From Polyangium sp. 6x1 (GTDB lineage Bacteria; Myxococcota_A; Polyangia; Polyangiales; Polyangiaceae): a DNA stretch of 64,000 bases. Positions 24,328 to 33,491 of this stretch are shown here, one piece after another. Each line of letters begins with the position of its first letter. Within the stretch, counting starts at the first letter, position 1. The stretch spans positions 62,001 through 126,000 of the forward strand of contig NZ_JARZHH010000003.1 in assembly GCF_029946515.1 (NCBI RefSeq). The letters are read 5' to 3'. The notes under the pieces are model-generated. The model had not been told where the DNA came from. It did no database searches and saw nothing but the letters and a program-made list of their open reading frames with translations. The position numbers and the translations under genes are program-made.

Positions 24328-25467
24328 ATGAGCAAGGCCGCCACCGACCGGTTCGACGAAGCGCTGAAGACGCTGGAAGACTTCTGCGCGCAGCGACAGA
24401 GCCCAGGCGCGTATTACGCCGTGCTGAACTGGCTCAAGAAGCAGGCCCATCCGGCCACGGCCAAGGCGACGGTGGGCGCCCTCCTCTCCCTCGACACCCA
24501 CGGCCCTGCGCCCGCGGATCGGAAGCTCGGGCGCGCCTTTTTGCTCGTGTCGGCCACATGCGACGGCAAGAGCGCGGTCCAGGTGGACCAGCTCCGCAAG
24601 GAGCTGCTCGCGACGCCGTCAGGCGCGTTCAGCGCCGTGGTCCAGACGAGGCTCGCGTCGGCGATCGCCCGTCATCCCCTCCTCTCGGGCTCCGCCGTCT
24701 TCGAAAAGAGCCTGCTCGACAAGATCGGGCTGCTCCAGTTCGACAAGCAAAAGATCCACGACGCGTTCGAGACCACGAAGGGATTGCTCAGGAAGGCGAA
24801 GAGCCTCCTCGACGCCAGGCAATGCGACGCCGCCTATACGCGATGGTTCGGCGCCATGGATGACGCGCGGTACCAGGCCGTCACGATGAACATCGGGCGG
24901 CTCGTCATCGCATCCCACACGAGGCCCGTCGTGTTCGAATACCTCGGCAAGAGCGACTTCGGCTCTTCGAGGACCCTCGATTTCAAGGGATATACCCGCG
25001 AAGGGATCGCGAGGATCGCGCTCGGCGACAAATTCTTCGGGCCCGGTGCGGATCGACAGCCCAGGAACGCCGCGCGTAACGTCGCCCCGGCCATGATGCA
25101 GATGAAGGGGCTCAACGACGAGAAAGACCGAGCGGTGAAGGACACAATGCTACGCGTGGCGGCCCTCGATGACCCGAACGCGCGAAGGCTCGCGGACGCG
25201 GAAGGAGCCCAGAAGGAGGCAGAGATCAATGGGCGACGCGCAGCGTTGGCGGCGGCGTCTTTGAAGGACGACAGTGTCATCGGGTACGCGGGCATCTGCG
25301 TCCACGAGCTCAGCCACAACGTCGTGTCCACGGACGACGTGGTGTACCAGGGCGTCACGATGTACGGCTACAACCTCTGCCAGTACCTCGCCGCCAATGA
25401 GCCGAAACGCGCGCTCATCAACGCCGACAACTATCGGTTGTTTTGCGACGAGTTCTCGCCGTTTTGA
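24328..25467 (+). CDS. Aspzincin (M35-like) metallopeptidase domain protein
   Basis: The 379-residue protein has a helical N-terminal region and a C-terminal zinc-protease domain. The motif H-E-L-S-H (about 331-335) is followed by T-D-D, then Y-G-Y-N-L-C and finally N-A-D-N-Y-R-L-F-C, the order seen in lysine-specific metalloendopeptidases and deuterolysins, where an Asp is the third zinc ligand. No signal peptide is present, which is unusual because M35 enzymes are secreted. Release by a contractile or type VI-like route, or use as a toxin, is possible. GGAGGG lies upstream of ATG 24328. It ends 9 bp from the convergent bcp-like gene. Confidence 0.8.
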   Translation: MSKAATDRFDEALKTLEDFCAQRQSPGAYYAVLNWLKKQAHPATAKATVGALLSLDTHGPAPADRKLGRAFLLVSATCDGKSAVQVDQLRKELLATPSGAFSAVVQTRLASAIARHPLLSGSAVFEKSLLDKIGLLQFDKQKIHDAFETTKGLLRKAKSLLDARQCDAAYTRWFGAMDDARYQAVTMNIGRLVIASHTRPVVFEYLGKSDFGSSRTLDFKGYTREGIARIALGDKFFGPGADRQPRNAARNVAPAMMQMKGLNDEKDRAVKDTMLRVAALDDPNARRLADAEGAQKEAEINGRRAALAAASLKDDSVIGYAGICVHELSHNVVSTDDVVYQGVTMYGYNLCQYLAANEPKRALINADNYRLFCDEFSPF

Positions 25468-25476
25468 CGTCGTCGT

Positions 25477-26145
25477 TCAGAGCGCCGCGAGCGCGGCGAG
25501 CACCTGGTCGGCGTGGCCGTCGACCTTCACGTTCGCGAAGCGCTTCGCGATTCGGCCCTGCTCGTCGATGATCACCGTCGTGCGCAGCGCGCCTTCGAAC
25601 GTCCTGCCGTAATTCGTCTTCGTCCCCCACGCCCCATAGGCGCGGTGCACGACGCCGTCCGTGTCGGCGAGCAGCGGGAAGCCGAGGTTGTATTTCGTCT
25701 TGAACTTCACGTGCGAATTCACGCTGTCACGGCTCACGCCGAGCACCACGGCGCCCTTGCTTTGCAGCGTCGCGAGGTTGTCCTGGAACGCGCACGCCTC
25801 GCGCGTGCAGCCGGGCGTGTCGTCCTTGGGGTAGAAATAAAGGACCACGCGCTTGCCCGCGAAATCGGCGAGCGACACGGTCTTCCCCGCGTCCGAGAGG
25901 AGCGAGAACGACGGGGCCGCCTCGCCGCCGCCCGCCGCCGGAGCCGGCGCGGCCGGGGAGGGGGCCGCCGCGGCCTTTTTCGTGGGCGCGGCGGCCTTCT
26001 TCGCCGGAGCGGCCTTTTTCGTCGCGGCGGCCTTCTTCGCCGGCGCCGCCGCCGGGGCCTTGGCCGCCGCCTTCTTCGCGGGGGCGGCCTTCTTCGTGGT
26101 GGGGGTCTTCTTCGTGGTTGCCTTCGTCCTGTATGACGTCGCCAT
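25477..26145 (-). CDS. Bcp-type peroxiredoxin with histone H1-like N-terminal tail
   Basis: The 222-residue protein fuses two parts. Residues 1-65 are Lys/Ala/Pro repeats (T-K-K-A-A-P-A-K-K and variants), like histone H1 tails and AlgP. Residues 73-222 are a thioredoxin-fold Bcp peroxiredoxin with the peroxidatic Cys in D-D-T-P-G-C-T-R-E-A-C. The second Cys of that motif is the usual resolving Cys, so it should reduce peroxides with thioredoxin. The start is clear: GAGGAGG seven bases before ATG 26145. The tail would bind nucleic acid or a polyanion, which could place the enzyme at DNA. That role is an inference. Confidence 0.9.
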   Translation of the reverse strand: MATSYRTKATTKKTPTTKKAAPAKKAAAKAPAAAPAKKAAATKKAAPAKKAAAPTKKAAAAPSPAAPAPAAGGGEAAPSFSLLSDAGKTVSLADFAGKRVVLYFYPKDDTPGCTREACAFQDNLATLQSKGAVVLGVSRDSVNSHVKFKTKYNLGFPLLADTDGVVHRAYGAWGTKTNYGRTFEGALRTTVIIDEQGRIAKRFANVKVDGHADQVLAALAAL

Positions 26146-26211
26146 GCCCGGTCCTCCTCTGCGCGCGGACGAACCGTAGCGCAGAAGGAAGCCCGGGCGC
26201 AATGGCCTCCG

Positions 26212-28218
26212 CTATTCGGGATCGCAGGCGCCTTCGCAGGTGTTCTGGATCTGCCCGTCTGGCTGGAAGAACAGATCGAGCTGGTCCTGCACCTTCACGT
26301 TGCGCCGGACGCCCTCGTGGACGTCGTTCTTCTCGTCCTCCGTGGGCAATCTGCACTCGAGCCCGGGCTCGGTCGCGAGCTTGAAGTCGATCACGACGAG
26401 CGCGTCGTCCGCGGGCGACATCGTGCTCTCGAGGCCCCAGATCGGCCGCGGCGCGGGGTCGAGCAGGGGAATGCCCGTCGCGCGCGCGACGAGGTGGCTC
26501 GCGAGGTTGTTCACCGAATGATCGCCGATCCCGATCTGCATGAGCACGTGCCGATTCGCGGGGCTCTTCGGGTACGTGTCCGTGAGCAGGTGCGGCGCGT
26601 AGGTCATGGGGTCGACGCGGTCCCAGGTGCCCTGGCCCAGCGCCATCAGCTTCATGAGGGTGAGCGGGTCCTGGATCTGGCTATGGAGCGCGCCGTAGAG
26701 CTGCGAATAACTCGCCGAGCGCGACATCATGAGCGAGTACGGCCCGCCGCCGACGCCGAGCGCCGCGCGATCGAGGATCGGGTTCAGGGCCAGCATGGTG
26801 ACGCCGAAGATCGAGCCCTGGCTGATCCCGTAATAGAAGAGCTTGTTCGTGTCGTAGAGGGGCTTGCCGAATTGCTGGAGCTCCGGCAGCGCGGCGATCG
26901 GGCCTTTCAACGCGTAGCTCAGGGCGATGTAGTTGATGATGCCCTGGTGGATGCGGTCGACGAAGTCGAAGACGGCGCCGGGCTCCCCGAGGGCCTTCTG
27001 CAGCACGATCTCGATGTCCGGCTCGGACATGCCCCAGAGATCGACCGCGGCCGCGATGAACTTGCGCTCGTTCTCGTAGCCACGCATGAAGCCATAATTG
27101 ATCTCCTCGGCGAGCCCGAAGAAGCCGTGCCCGTACTGGAGAATGCGCGCCGGCTCGAAGTTCGCGTCCGCGGGCTTCAGGCTATGCGGGACCTGGAGAA
27201 TGAACGGGACGTCCGCCTCGCCATTTGGCGCCGGCTTTCCGCTCGCGTCCCTGTGGATCGTCGCGCCCGGATCGACGCTCTCCATGTAGAGCGGCACCTT
27301 GATCGTGCCCTCGATCCGCAGCCATATGTTCTCGTTCTCCGCGGGCGTGCTTTCCGTGACCACGACGTTGCTCACGGCCGGCGGCGCCGCTTCGAGCTTG
27401 GCGATGAGGTCGTCCCGCATCGTGAGGAGATCACGCGTGTTCACCTCCTCGCTGCTCGTCGTGAAATCCCAGGCGAGCTGGAGCGTGTCCCGAGCGACGC
27501 CGTGGGCGGCGAGCGCCGGGAAGACGTCCTTTTCGTAGCGGCTCGCGATGGGACCGAGCACCGGATCCGCGGAGGTCTGTTTGTCGCGGATACGCTTGAA
27601 TCCCTCCGGCGGCGCGAGGGGCGGGCCAGCGGCCGGCATCCCGTCGACCTCGATGTAGGTCGCGAGCTTCTGGAGCGCGACGATGTACCGCTTGCCATTC
27701 GCAAGGCGCACGAACGGGCGAAGGATGAACGCACGCTCCGAAGGTTCGAGCGAGTTCTTGTCGACCTCGGCCCAGACCGGCACGGGTTTGCCCGTCTCCG
27801 CGTCGAGCAGGATCACCTTGCTCTCGGGCGAGAGGCTCTTCTCGGGCTCGTCCGTGTGGAAGACGACGCCCTCCGTGCTCACGCCCTCCTTGAAATGCAC
27901 GAGGATCGGCTGGTGGTGCGAGAACCCGTCGATCGGGTGCGCGACGGTGAAATCGAAGGACTTCTCGTTCTTGTCCTTCATCTTGGCGGCCTCGGGGATC
28001 ACGACCCGCTTGCCGCTCGGCATGGCTGCGTCGTCCTTCAGGTAGAAATCGGACGGGTAGGGCAGGAGGCAGTCGTGTTCGAATGCGATGGGGTTACACC
28101 CCTCGGGCACGGCGAGCGGCGGCGGACCCGCGGGCGTCTCCGCGTCGTCCGAGCATCCGAGCGCGGTGAGACCGGCAAACGAAATGAGGCAAGCGACAAG
28201 AGTCCGAGACGGTAGCAT
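26212..28218 (-). CDS. Large alpha/beta-hydrolase-like lipoprotein
   Basis: The 668-residue protein begins with a lipoprotein signal ending A-L-G-C (Cys22). An N-terminal region of about 300 residues resembles the Ig-like or beta domain that precedes some bacterial lipase domains. The C-terminal part contains Y-G-I-S-Q-G-S, fitting the G-x-S-x-G nucleophile elbow, and H-G-F-F-G-L before it, the typical oxyanion loop. Further Asp and His residues (G-I-G-D-H-S-V) could complete the triad. It may be a surface-anchored esterase; substrate unknown. It is divergent from nothing and lies 52 bp downstream of the FAD oxidoreductase gene. Confidence 0.75.
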   Translation of the reverse strand: MLPSRTLVACLISFAGLTALGCSDDAETPAGPPPLAVPEGCNPIAFEHDCLLPYPSDFYLKDDAAMPSGKRVVIPEAAKMKDKNEKSFDFTVAHPIDGFSHHQPILVHFKEGVSTEGVVFHTDEPEKSLSPESKVILLDAETGKPVPVWAEVDKNSLEPSERAFILRPFVRLANGKRYIVALQKLATYIEVDGMPAAGPPLAPPEGFKRIRDKQTSADPVLGPIASRYEKDVFPALAAHGVARDTLQLAWDFTTSSEEVNTRDLLTMRDDLIAKLEAAPPAVSNVVVTESTPAENENIWLRIEGTIKVPLYMESVDPGATIHRDASGKPAPNGEADVPFILQVPHSLKPADANFEPARILQYGHGFFGLAEEINYGFMRGYENERKFIAAAVDLWGMSEPDIEIVLQKALGEPGAVFDFVDRIHQGIINYIALSYALKGPIAALPELQQFGKPLYDTNKLFYYGISQGSIFGVTMLALNPILDRAALGVGGGPYSLMMSRSASYSQLYGALHSQIQDPLTLMKLMALGQGTWDRVDPMTYAPHLLTDTYPKSPANRHVLMQIGIGDHSVNNLASHLVARATGIPLLDPAPRPIWGLESTMSPADDALVVIDFKLATEPGLECRLPTEDEKNDVHEGVRRNVKVQDQLDLFFQPDGQIQNTCEGACDPE

Positions 28219-28270
28219 GGCGAAGCTCCTTCGCCCGCCACAGTATCACGGCGGACGGAGGAGCGGAGCG

Positions 28271-29605
28271 TCAGCTTCTGCGGACGCGGTGACACTTCTC
28301 GTAGAGGCCCGGGAAGACGCCATGGGGATCGAGCCTACGCTTCGCGGCCTCGTATCGTTCGCGGTCGTAGATCTCCCAGAACCGCTCCTCGGTGTAATGG
28401 TTGCGCGAGATCAAGGTCTTCACGCCGCCGAGCTCGTACGTCTTTTGCTCGAGCACCTCGGACCTGTCGACGAGCGGATCGTCATTGGGCATGCCGTAGA
28501 CGGCGCAGTCGATCCAGAGCTCGTCCTTGTACCGCGCGTGGGATTCGCGGATCCAGGGGTAGGGGCGCGGCATGCGGTAGGGGACGACCCAGAGCGGCCA
28601 GAAATCGAATTCGCGTGCGTACCATTCATGGAAGGCGGAGAACTTCCGCTCGGGCACGAAGACGTCGCAGACGACGTCCGGGCGCGACTTCAGGCCGAGC
28701 ACGCGATCGAGCCGCTTCGACCACCGAATGAGGTTCCGCGATCCGAGCACGTGGCGGCCGACGAGCCAGCGTACGGGCTTCGTCTCGAGCCCCGGCACCG
28801 TGCGGCTGAGCCAGTGGCATTCGGCGTCGTAGCGGAAGAAATAGTCGGCCGTCGTGAGATAATCCACCGTCCGTCCGAGGGTGCTCTTGTAATAGACGTC
28901 GAGCCACCGGTAGTTCGAGGTGAACGGCGCCTCGTCCACGAACGAGCCGAGGCAGAGCACGAACGAGCGCGGGTCGTGCACGATGCCGTCGACGAAATCG
29001 AAGTCGCCCACGCGGCAGCGCTCCGCCATGGCCGCATGGAAGGCGCCGAAGCCGTCGAAGCGGCGGTACTCCATCCGGACGAAGCGCTGCGCCGGCACGA
29101 GCTTGAACGTGATGCGCGACAGCACGCCGAGTGTGCCGTACGAGCCGTGGATCATGTCGAAGAGCAGCGGCTCCTTCTCGGCCGAGCAGGTGACGATCTC
29201 GCCGTCGCCGGAGATGACCTCGTATTCGAGGCAGCCATCGTGGAAGCCGCCGTGACGGTACGAGCTCGATTCGATCGAACAGCCCGCGACCGCGCCGCCG
29301 AGCGTGATGTCTTCGAGCTCGGGGACGACCGCGGGCACGAGGCCGTGCTCGAGCGTGCGCGGGACGAGCTCGGCGAACGTGACGCCGGGCTCGGCCACGC
29401 AGACGCGCCTCTCCGGATCGATGGAGAGGACGCGGCGGAGCCGCGAGGCGTCGATCGGCGTGGCGCGCTCCCGGGGATCGCCCGGGACGGGTACGAAATG
29501 GGAGATGCCGCCCTTGTCGATACGGACGGGCCCGCCCCGGCTGGCCTGAACACGAATGGTGGTCGCGACGCGAGTGACCTCGCGCTCGTGGGAAGAGAGA
29601 TCCAT
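28271..29605 (-). CDS. FAD-binding oxidoreductase (DHCR24/GlcD-like)
   Basis: The 444-residue enzyme has a PCMH-type FAD-binding domain. It shows the strand V-C-V-A-E-P-G-V-T-F and the flavin-contacting P-E-L-E-D-I-T-L-G-G-A-V-A-G, followed by G-S-Y-G-T-L-G-V. The C-terminal half (W-L-V-G-R-H and many aromatic residues) resembles delta(24)-sterol reductase-like members of the family. Some Polyangia make sterols, so a sterol or isoprenoid substrate is conceivable, but the family also includes sugar and hydroxy-acid oxidases. ATG 29605 is chosen; the frame extends further without a good start signal. Confidence 0.85.
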   Translation of the reverse strand: MDLSSHEREVTRVATTIRVQASRGGPVRIDKGGISHFVPVPGDPRERATPIDASRLRRVLSIDPERRVCVAEPGVTFAELVPRTLEHGLVPAVVPELEDITLGGAVAGCSIESSSYRHGGFHDGCLEYEVISGDGEIVTCSAEKEPLLFDMIHGSYGTLGVLSRITFKLVPAQRFVRMEYRRFDGFGAFHAAMAERCRVGDFDFVDGIVHDPRSFVLCLGSFVDEAPFTSNYRWLDVYYKSTLGRTVDYLTTADYFFRYDAECHWLSRTVPGLETKPVRWLVGRHVLGSRNLIRWSKRLDRVLGLKSRPDVVCDVFVPERKFSAFHEWYAREFDFWPLWVVPYRMPRPYPWIRESHARYKDELWIDCAVYGMPNDDPLVDRSEVLEQKTYELGGVKTLISRNHYTEERFWEIYDRERYEAAKRRLDPHGVFPGLYEKCHRVRRS

Positions 29606-29723
29606 TGGTTGCCCCCCGTACCCGGGAGGCGTGGCATCCGAGCAAAGGAGGGTCAAGCCGAGGAAACGCGAATTCCGCGCGACGTGCCGGCCGAAAGGGA
29701 GAGCGGCCGGGGCGGATGCCTCT

Positions 29724-30611
29724 TCAGCTCGCCATGAGCAGCGCCTTCAATTGCGAGGGCTGAATGCCGTATTCTTTGCGGCAATAATCGCAGGTGATCT
29801 CGAGGGTCTTGTTGTCGCGGAGCAGGTCCTCGATGTCCGAGCGCGGGAGCGTGGCCAGGCTGGAGAGGACGCGGAGCTCGCTGCAATGGCACGCATACCG
29901 GAGGTCCGACTCCGCGAGGAGCGTGTACGGCATGCCATAAAGGAGATCCTCGATCAGCGCATGCGGTGTGAGGTCCCCTTTGCGGAGGAGGTCGTCGAGC
30001 TTCGGGAAATCTTCGAGCCGCTGCGTCATGATCATGAGCGGCCCGCGCTCGACCTCCGGCAAAAGCTCGACGATGTAGCCGCCCGCCGCGACGATCTCGT
30101 CCCCTTCGAGCAGCGTGGTCACGGCGATCGTGGAGACGATCTGCTCGGAGTGCTGCATGTACGCCATGAGCGCCCCCGAGATCCCGCCGTCCGACGGCTC
30201 GAACGAGACCTCCACGATGCCCTGGTGCAGCGAGCCGTTCGGCAGCGTCCGCATCATCTTGAGCAGCGCGTTCTTGGCGCCCGACATGTCGTCGCCCGTC
30301 TCGCCGCTGAAGCCCACGAGGCCGCGGTTCGTGCCGTCCGGGTGCGCGTCGGCCACGATGCTGCCCTTGCCGGTCGCGCCCTTCAAAATGCCCTGGACGC
30401 GCAGGTTCGGGCTCATCGCCTCGCGGATCAGGATCGCGCCCGTGACGAGCTCACCGAAGCGGCCGGCCACCGCGCCCTTCGCCCCCTGCGAGGCGATCGC
30501 GTCGCGCACCGTCTCGGTGGTCAGCGCCGTGATGACGCGAAACGCGCCGTCGTTCGTCATGGCGCGGATGACCTTGTCGGATCGCTTGTTCGTGTCGTTT
30601 CGCTCGCTCAT
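29724..30611 (-). CDS. hslO: Redox-regulated chaperone Hsp33
   Basis: The 295-residue protein is a holdase chaperone switched on by oxidation and unfolding. The zinc-binding C-terminus has C-H-C (about 248-250) and C-D-Y-C (about 280-283), the four Cys that coordinate zinc when reduced and form disulfides when oxidised. The N-terminal domain has the family's F-R-V-I-T-A-L-T-T-E-T-V and G-R-F-G-E-L segments. Length agrees with E. coli (292). ATG 30611 shares a base with the stop of the oligopeptidase gene (TGATG), so the two are coupled, an apt pairing of a chaperone with a peptidase. Confidence 0.95.
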   Translation of the reverse strand: MSERNDTNKRSDKVIRAMTNDGAFRVITALTTETVRDAIASQGAKGAVAGRFGELVTGAILIREAMSPNLRVQGILKGATGKGSIVADAHPDGTNRGLVGFSGETGDDMSGAKNALLKMMRTLPNGSLHQGIVEVSFEPSDGGISGALMAYMQHSEQIVSTIAVTTLLEGDEIVAAGGYIVELLPEVERGPLMIMTQRLEDFPKLDDLLRKGDLTPHALIEDLLYGMPYTLLAESDLRYACHCSELRVLSSLATLPRSDIEDLLRDNKTLEITCDYCRKEYGIQPSQLKALLMAS

Positions 30612-32677
30612 CAAACGGCCACCGCCGTCCCGGACGCGATGAGGCCGTCGCGTTCGAGCAGCGCCTCCAGGGTTGGTTCGCGCCCCATGAAGCGCCGGTA
30701 GAGGACCATGGGGTCCTCGCTGTCGCCTCGCGCGAGGATCTCGGAACGGAAGGCCTCACCGACCTCCCGGCTGAACAGCCCCTCGCGCTTGAACCGCGAG
30801 AACGCGTCGGCGTCGAGCACCTCCGCCCACTTGTACGAGTAATACCCCGCGGCATACCCGACGGGGCTCGAGAAGAGGTGCGAGAACGAGGCGAGCATCG
30901 CGTGATCGGAGGGCAGCGCCGCGGGCGAGTGGCGCGAGAGGATCGCGCGGCCGTACTCCGTCGGATCACCGTCCCGCGCCGGATCCCAGTCCACGTGCAG
31001 CGCGAGATCGACCTCGGCGAAGCCGAGCTGCCGCATCATCGCGTTCGCCGCGCGGAACGTGCGCGCCGCCCGCATGCGCTCGAGCAGCGGCGCCGGGATC
31101 GGCTCGTCGGTCTCGTGGTGCCGCGCGAAGAGGTCGAGCGCCTCCTTCTCCCAGCACCAGTTCTCCATGATCTGCGAGGGCAACTCGACGAAGTCCCACG
31201 CCACGTTCGTCCCGGCCAGCGTGCGCACCTCCACGCAGCTCGACGCGTGGTGCATGAGGTGGCCGAACTCGTGGAAGAGCGTCTCGACCTCGCGGTGGTT
31301 GAGCAGCGCGGGGCGATCGCCGATCGGCGGCGTGAGGTTGCCCGCGAGCACCTCGATGTGCGAGGCCGGCGCCGCGGCCTTCGCGACGCCCGTCACGAGG
31401 CCCTGCATCCACGCGCCGTCGCGCTTCGACTCGCGCGGCCAGAGGTCCACGTAGAACACCGCGCTCGCGTGCCCCTTCGGCTCCACGATGCGGTACGTCG
31501 AGACCGACGCGTGCCAGGCTTTCGTCTCGGGCGAAGGCTCGATCCGCACGCCGTAGAGCGACGAGGCGATCGCGAAGACACCTTCGAGCGCCTTGTCCGC
31601 GGAGAAATAGGGGCGGAGCGACTCCTCGTCGAAATCGTAACGCGCGCGGCGGAGCTTCTCGGCGTAATACCCGACGTCCCACGGCTCGATCGGCGGCGCG
31701 TCCGGCCCCTCGATCTCCTTGCGGAAGGCCGCGAGGTCGGCGTTCTCCCGATCGAAGTGCGCTTGCGTCTTGTCGCGGAGCGTCTGCACGAACCTGCGCG
31801 CGGCGTGCCCCGACTTCGCCATGCGATCTTCGAGCACGAGGTCGGCGAAGCTGTCAAAGCCGAGCAGGCGCGCCTTCTCGCGCCGGAGCACGAGGATCCG
31901 CTGCACGAGCGGGCGGTTGTCCCAGGGCCCCTCCGTCGCGCGCGTGGCGTAGGCGCGGTACATGCGCTCGCGGACCGAGCGATCGTCGAGGTACGTCATC
32001 ACGGGCAGGTAGCTCGGCGCCTGCATCGTGAAGCGATACCCGGCGAGGCCCTTCGCCTCCGCGCTCGCCTTCGCCGCGAGCACCGCGCCCTCGGGCAGGC
32101 CGGAGAGCGCCTCGCGCTCGCCGATCACGAGCTCGAACGCGTTCGTCGAGTCGAGCACGTTCTGCCCGTAACGAAGCGTGAGCTGCGCGAGCTCCACGTC
32201 GATCTCCGCGAGCCGCTTCTTCCCGTCCGGATCGAGGTCCGCGCCGCTGCGCTTGAAATCGGCGATCGTCTTTTCGAGCAGCCGTTTGCGCGTCCCCGTG
32301 AGCGCCTTCGCCTCGTCCGTCGCGGCGTAGGCCTTGAGCGCGTTCCACACGGGCTCGGAGAGCGCGATGCTGCTGAAGAACTCGCTCACCTCGGGCTGCA
32401 CCGCGGAGTACGCGGCGCGGAGCTCCGGCGTCGTGGCGACGGACTCCAGGTGGCCGACGACGCCCATCACGAAATCGAGCTGCTCCGTCGCCCGTTCGAG
32501 CGCGGTGATGGTGTTTTCGAACGTGCGAGGACCTTGTTCGGCCGCGAGGGCGTCGAGCCGCGCCCTCGCCTCGGCGACGAGCTCCTTCACCGCGGGCTCG
32601 ACGTGCTCGCCGCGGATGCGATCGAAGGGAATGTCGTAGCCGAGGTCGAGCAGCGGATTTTCGTGAGATTCGGGCAT
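30611..32677 (-). CDS. prlC: M3-family oligopeptidase A
   Basis: The 688-residue cytoplasmic zinc metallopeptidase degrades short peptides and signal peptides. The zinc site is F-H-E-F-G-H-L-M-H-H (about 469-478) with the downstream Glu in E-N-W-C-W-E-K. The length matches E. coli oligopeptidase A (680). The start ATG 32677 gives the family's N-terminus (N-P-L-L-D). It is followed without a gap by hslO. The thimet subfamily is closely related, so the symbol is by similarity to the bacterial type. Confidence 0.92.
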   Translation of the reverse strand: MPESHENPLLDLGYDIPFDRIRGEHVEPAVKELVAEARARLDALAAEQGPRTFENTITALERATEQLDFVMGVVGHLESVATTPELRAAYSAVQPEVSEFFSSIALSEPVWNALKAYAATDEAKALTGTRKRLLEKTIADFKRSGADLDPDGKKRLAEIDVELAQLTLRYGQNVLDSTNAFELVIGEREALSGLPEGAVLAAKASAEAKGLAGYRFTMQAPSYLPVMTYLDDRSVRERMYRAYATRATEGPWDNRPLVQRILVLRREKARLLGFDSFADLVLEDRMAKSGHAARRFVQTLRDKTQAHFDRENADLAAFRKEIEGPDAPPIEPWDVGYYAEKLRRARYDFDEESLRPYFSADKALEGVFAIASSLYGVRIEPSPETKAWHASVSTYRIVEPKGHASAVFYVDLWPRESKRDGAWMQGLVTGVAKAAAPASHIEVLAGNLTPPIGDRPALLNHREVETLFHEFGHLMHHASSCVEVRTLAGTNVAWDFVELPSQIMENWCWEKEALDLFARHHETDEPIPAPLLERMRAARTFRAANAMMRQLGFAEVDLALHVDWDPARDGDPTEYGRAILSRHSPAALPSDHAMLASFSHLFSSPVGYAAGYYSYKWAEVLDADAFSRFKREGLFSREVGEAFRSEILARGDSEDPMVLYRRFMGREPTLEALLERDGLIASGTAVAV

Positions 32678-32945
32678 GGTCGGTGCTCTCGCGGCGCGCG
32701 CGCCTCCTCTGGGGACTTCTTCGTCCTTGCTACCTACGATCCCCGCTCGGCTCGCGCAACGCTTCGCGCGCGACATCCGGGCGAGTTCGACGCGAAACAC
32801 TCCCCGTGAGCCCGGCGACGCGGCAAGAGCGAGCCCTCGGAGGGCGAACAGATCGGACTTCCAGCGTTTTCCTCGGTACCCGGCCTTCGGGCCCCGCGCT
32901 CGTTCGCCGGTTTCGAGGCCTCGGCGATTCCGCTACGCTCGCGTC

Positions 32946-33491
32946 GTGAACGTCGCGCTCTTCCTGATCGGGATCGGCAAGATCCTCTTCGGCATCCTCG
33001 TCGGCGCCCTCGGGGTGTGGCTCGGTTCGCGCGTGCTCGGGCGGCTCTTGCGCCTCGGCGAGATCGACGAGGAGCTCGGCAAGGGCAACACGGGCGTGGC
33101 CGTGATTTCGGCCGCGGGGCTGCTCTCGCTCGGGCTCCTCGCGCAGCACGCCGTGTCGGCGACGTTCGCCGCGATGGACCTCATGTACCGCGGTCAGAAG
33201 CTCGCGCCGGCGATGCTCGGCAAGTTCGCGTTTTACGGCCTCTCGCACGTCGCGCTCTCGCTCGCCGTCGGCGCCGCCGCGATCGCCGTGGGCACGTTCC
33301 TCTTCGTTCGCCTCACGCGGGGCGTGGATGAGCTCGCCGAGATCCGCAAGGGCAACGTCGCGCCCGCGCTCGTGCTCGGCGCGGTGATGGTGGTGATCGC
33401 GCTCGTGGCCGCGCCGGGGCTCGAGACCGCCCTCGACGGCCTTTTGCCGCTGCCCGAGCTCGCGCGCGACGAGGTCCTGGCGCCGTCATGA
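32946..33491 (+). CDS. DUF350-family membrane protein
   Basis: The 181-residue protein has about five transmembrane segments and the repeated motif of the family: E-L-G-K-G-N-T-G-V-A-V-I-S-A and, in the second half, E-I-R-K-G-N-V-A-P-A-L-V-L-G. These two E-x-x-K-G-N blocks show the internal duplication typical of DUF350. The function is unknown; such genes occur with transport or toxin-response genes. GTG 32946 starts the first helix. The stop overlaps the transglutaminase-like gene by 4 bases (ATGA). Confidence 0.85.
   Translation: MNVALFLIGIGKILFGILVGALGVWLGSRVLGRLLRLGEIDEELGKGNTGVAVISAAGLLSLGLLAQHAVSATFAAMDLMYRGQKLAPAMLGKFAFYGLSHVALSLAVGAAAIAVGTFLFVRLTRGVDELAEIRKGNVAPALVLGAVMVVIALVAAPGLETALDGLLPLPELARDEVLAPS

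Noticed and set aside
30878-32809. A 643-codon plus-strand frame over the oligopeptidase gene
   Set aside because: It is the antisense shadow of a clear M3 peptidase with H-E-F-G-H.
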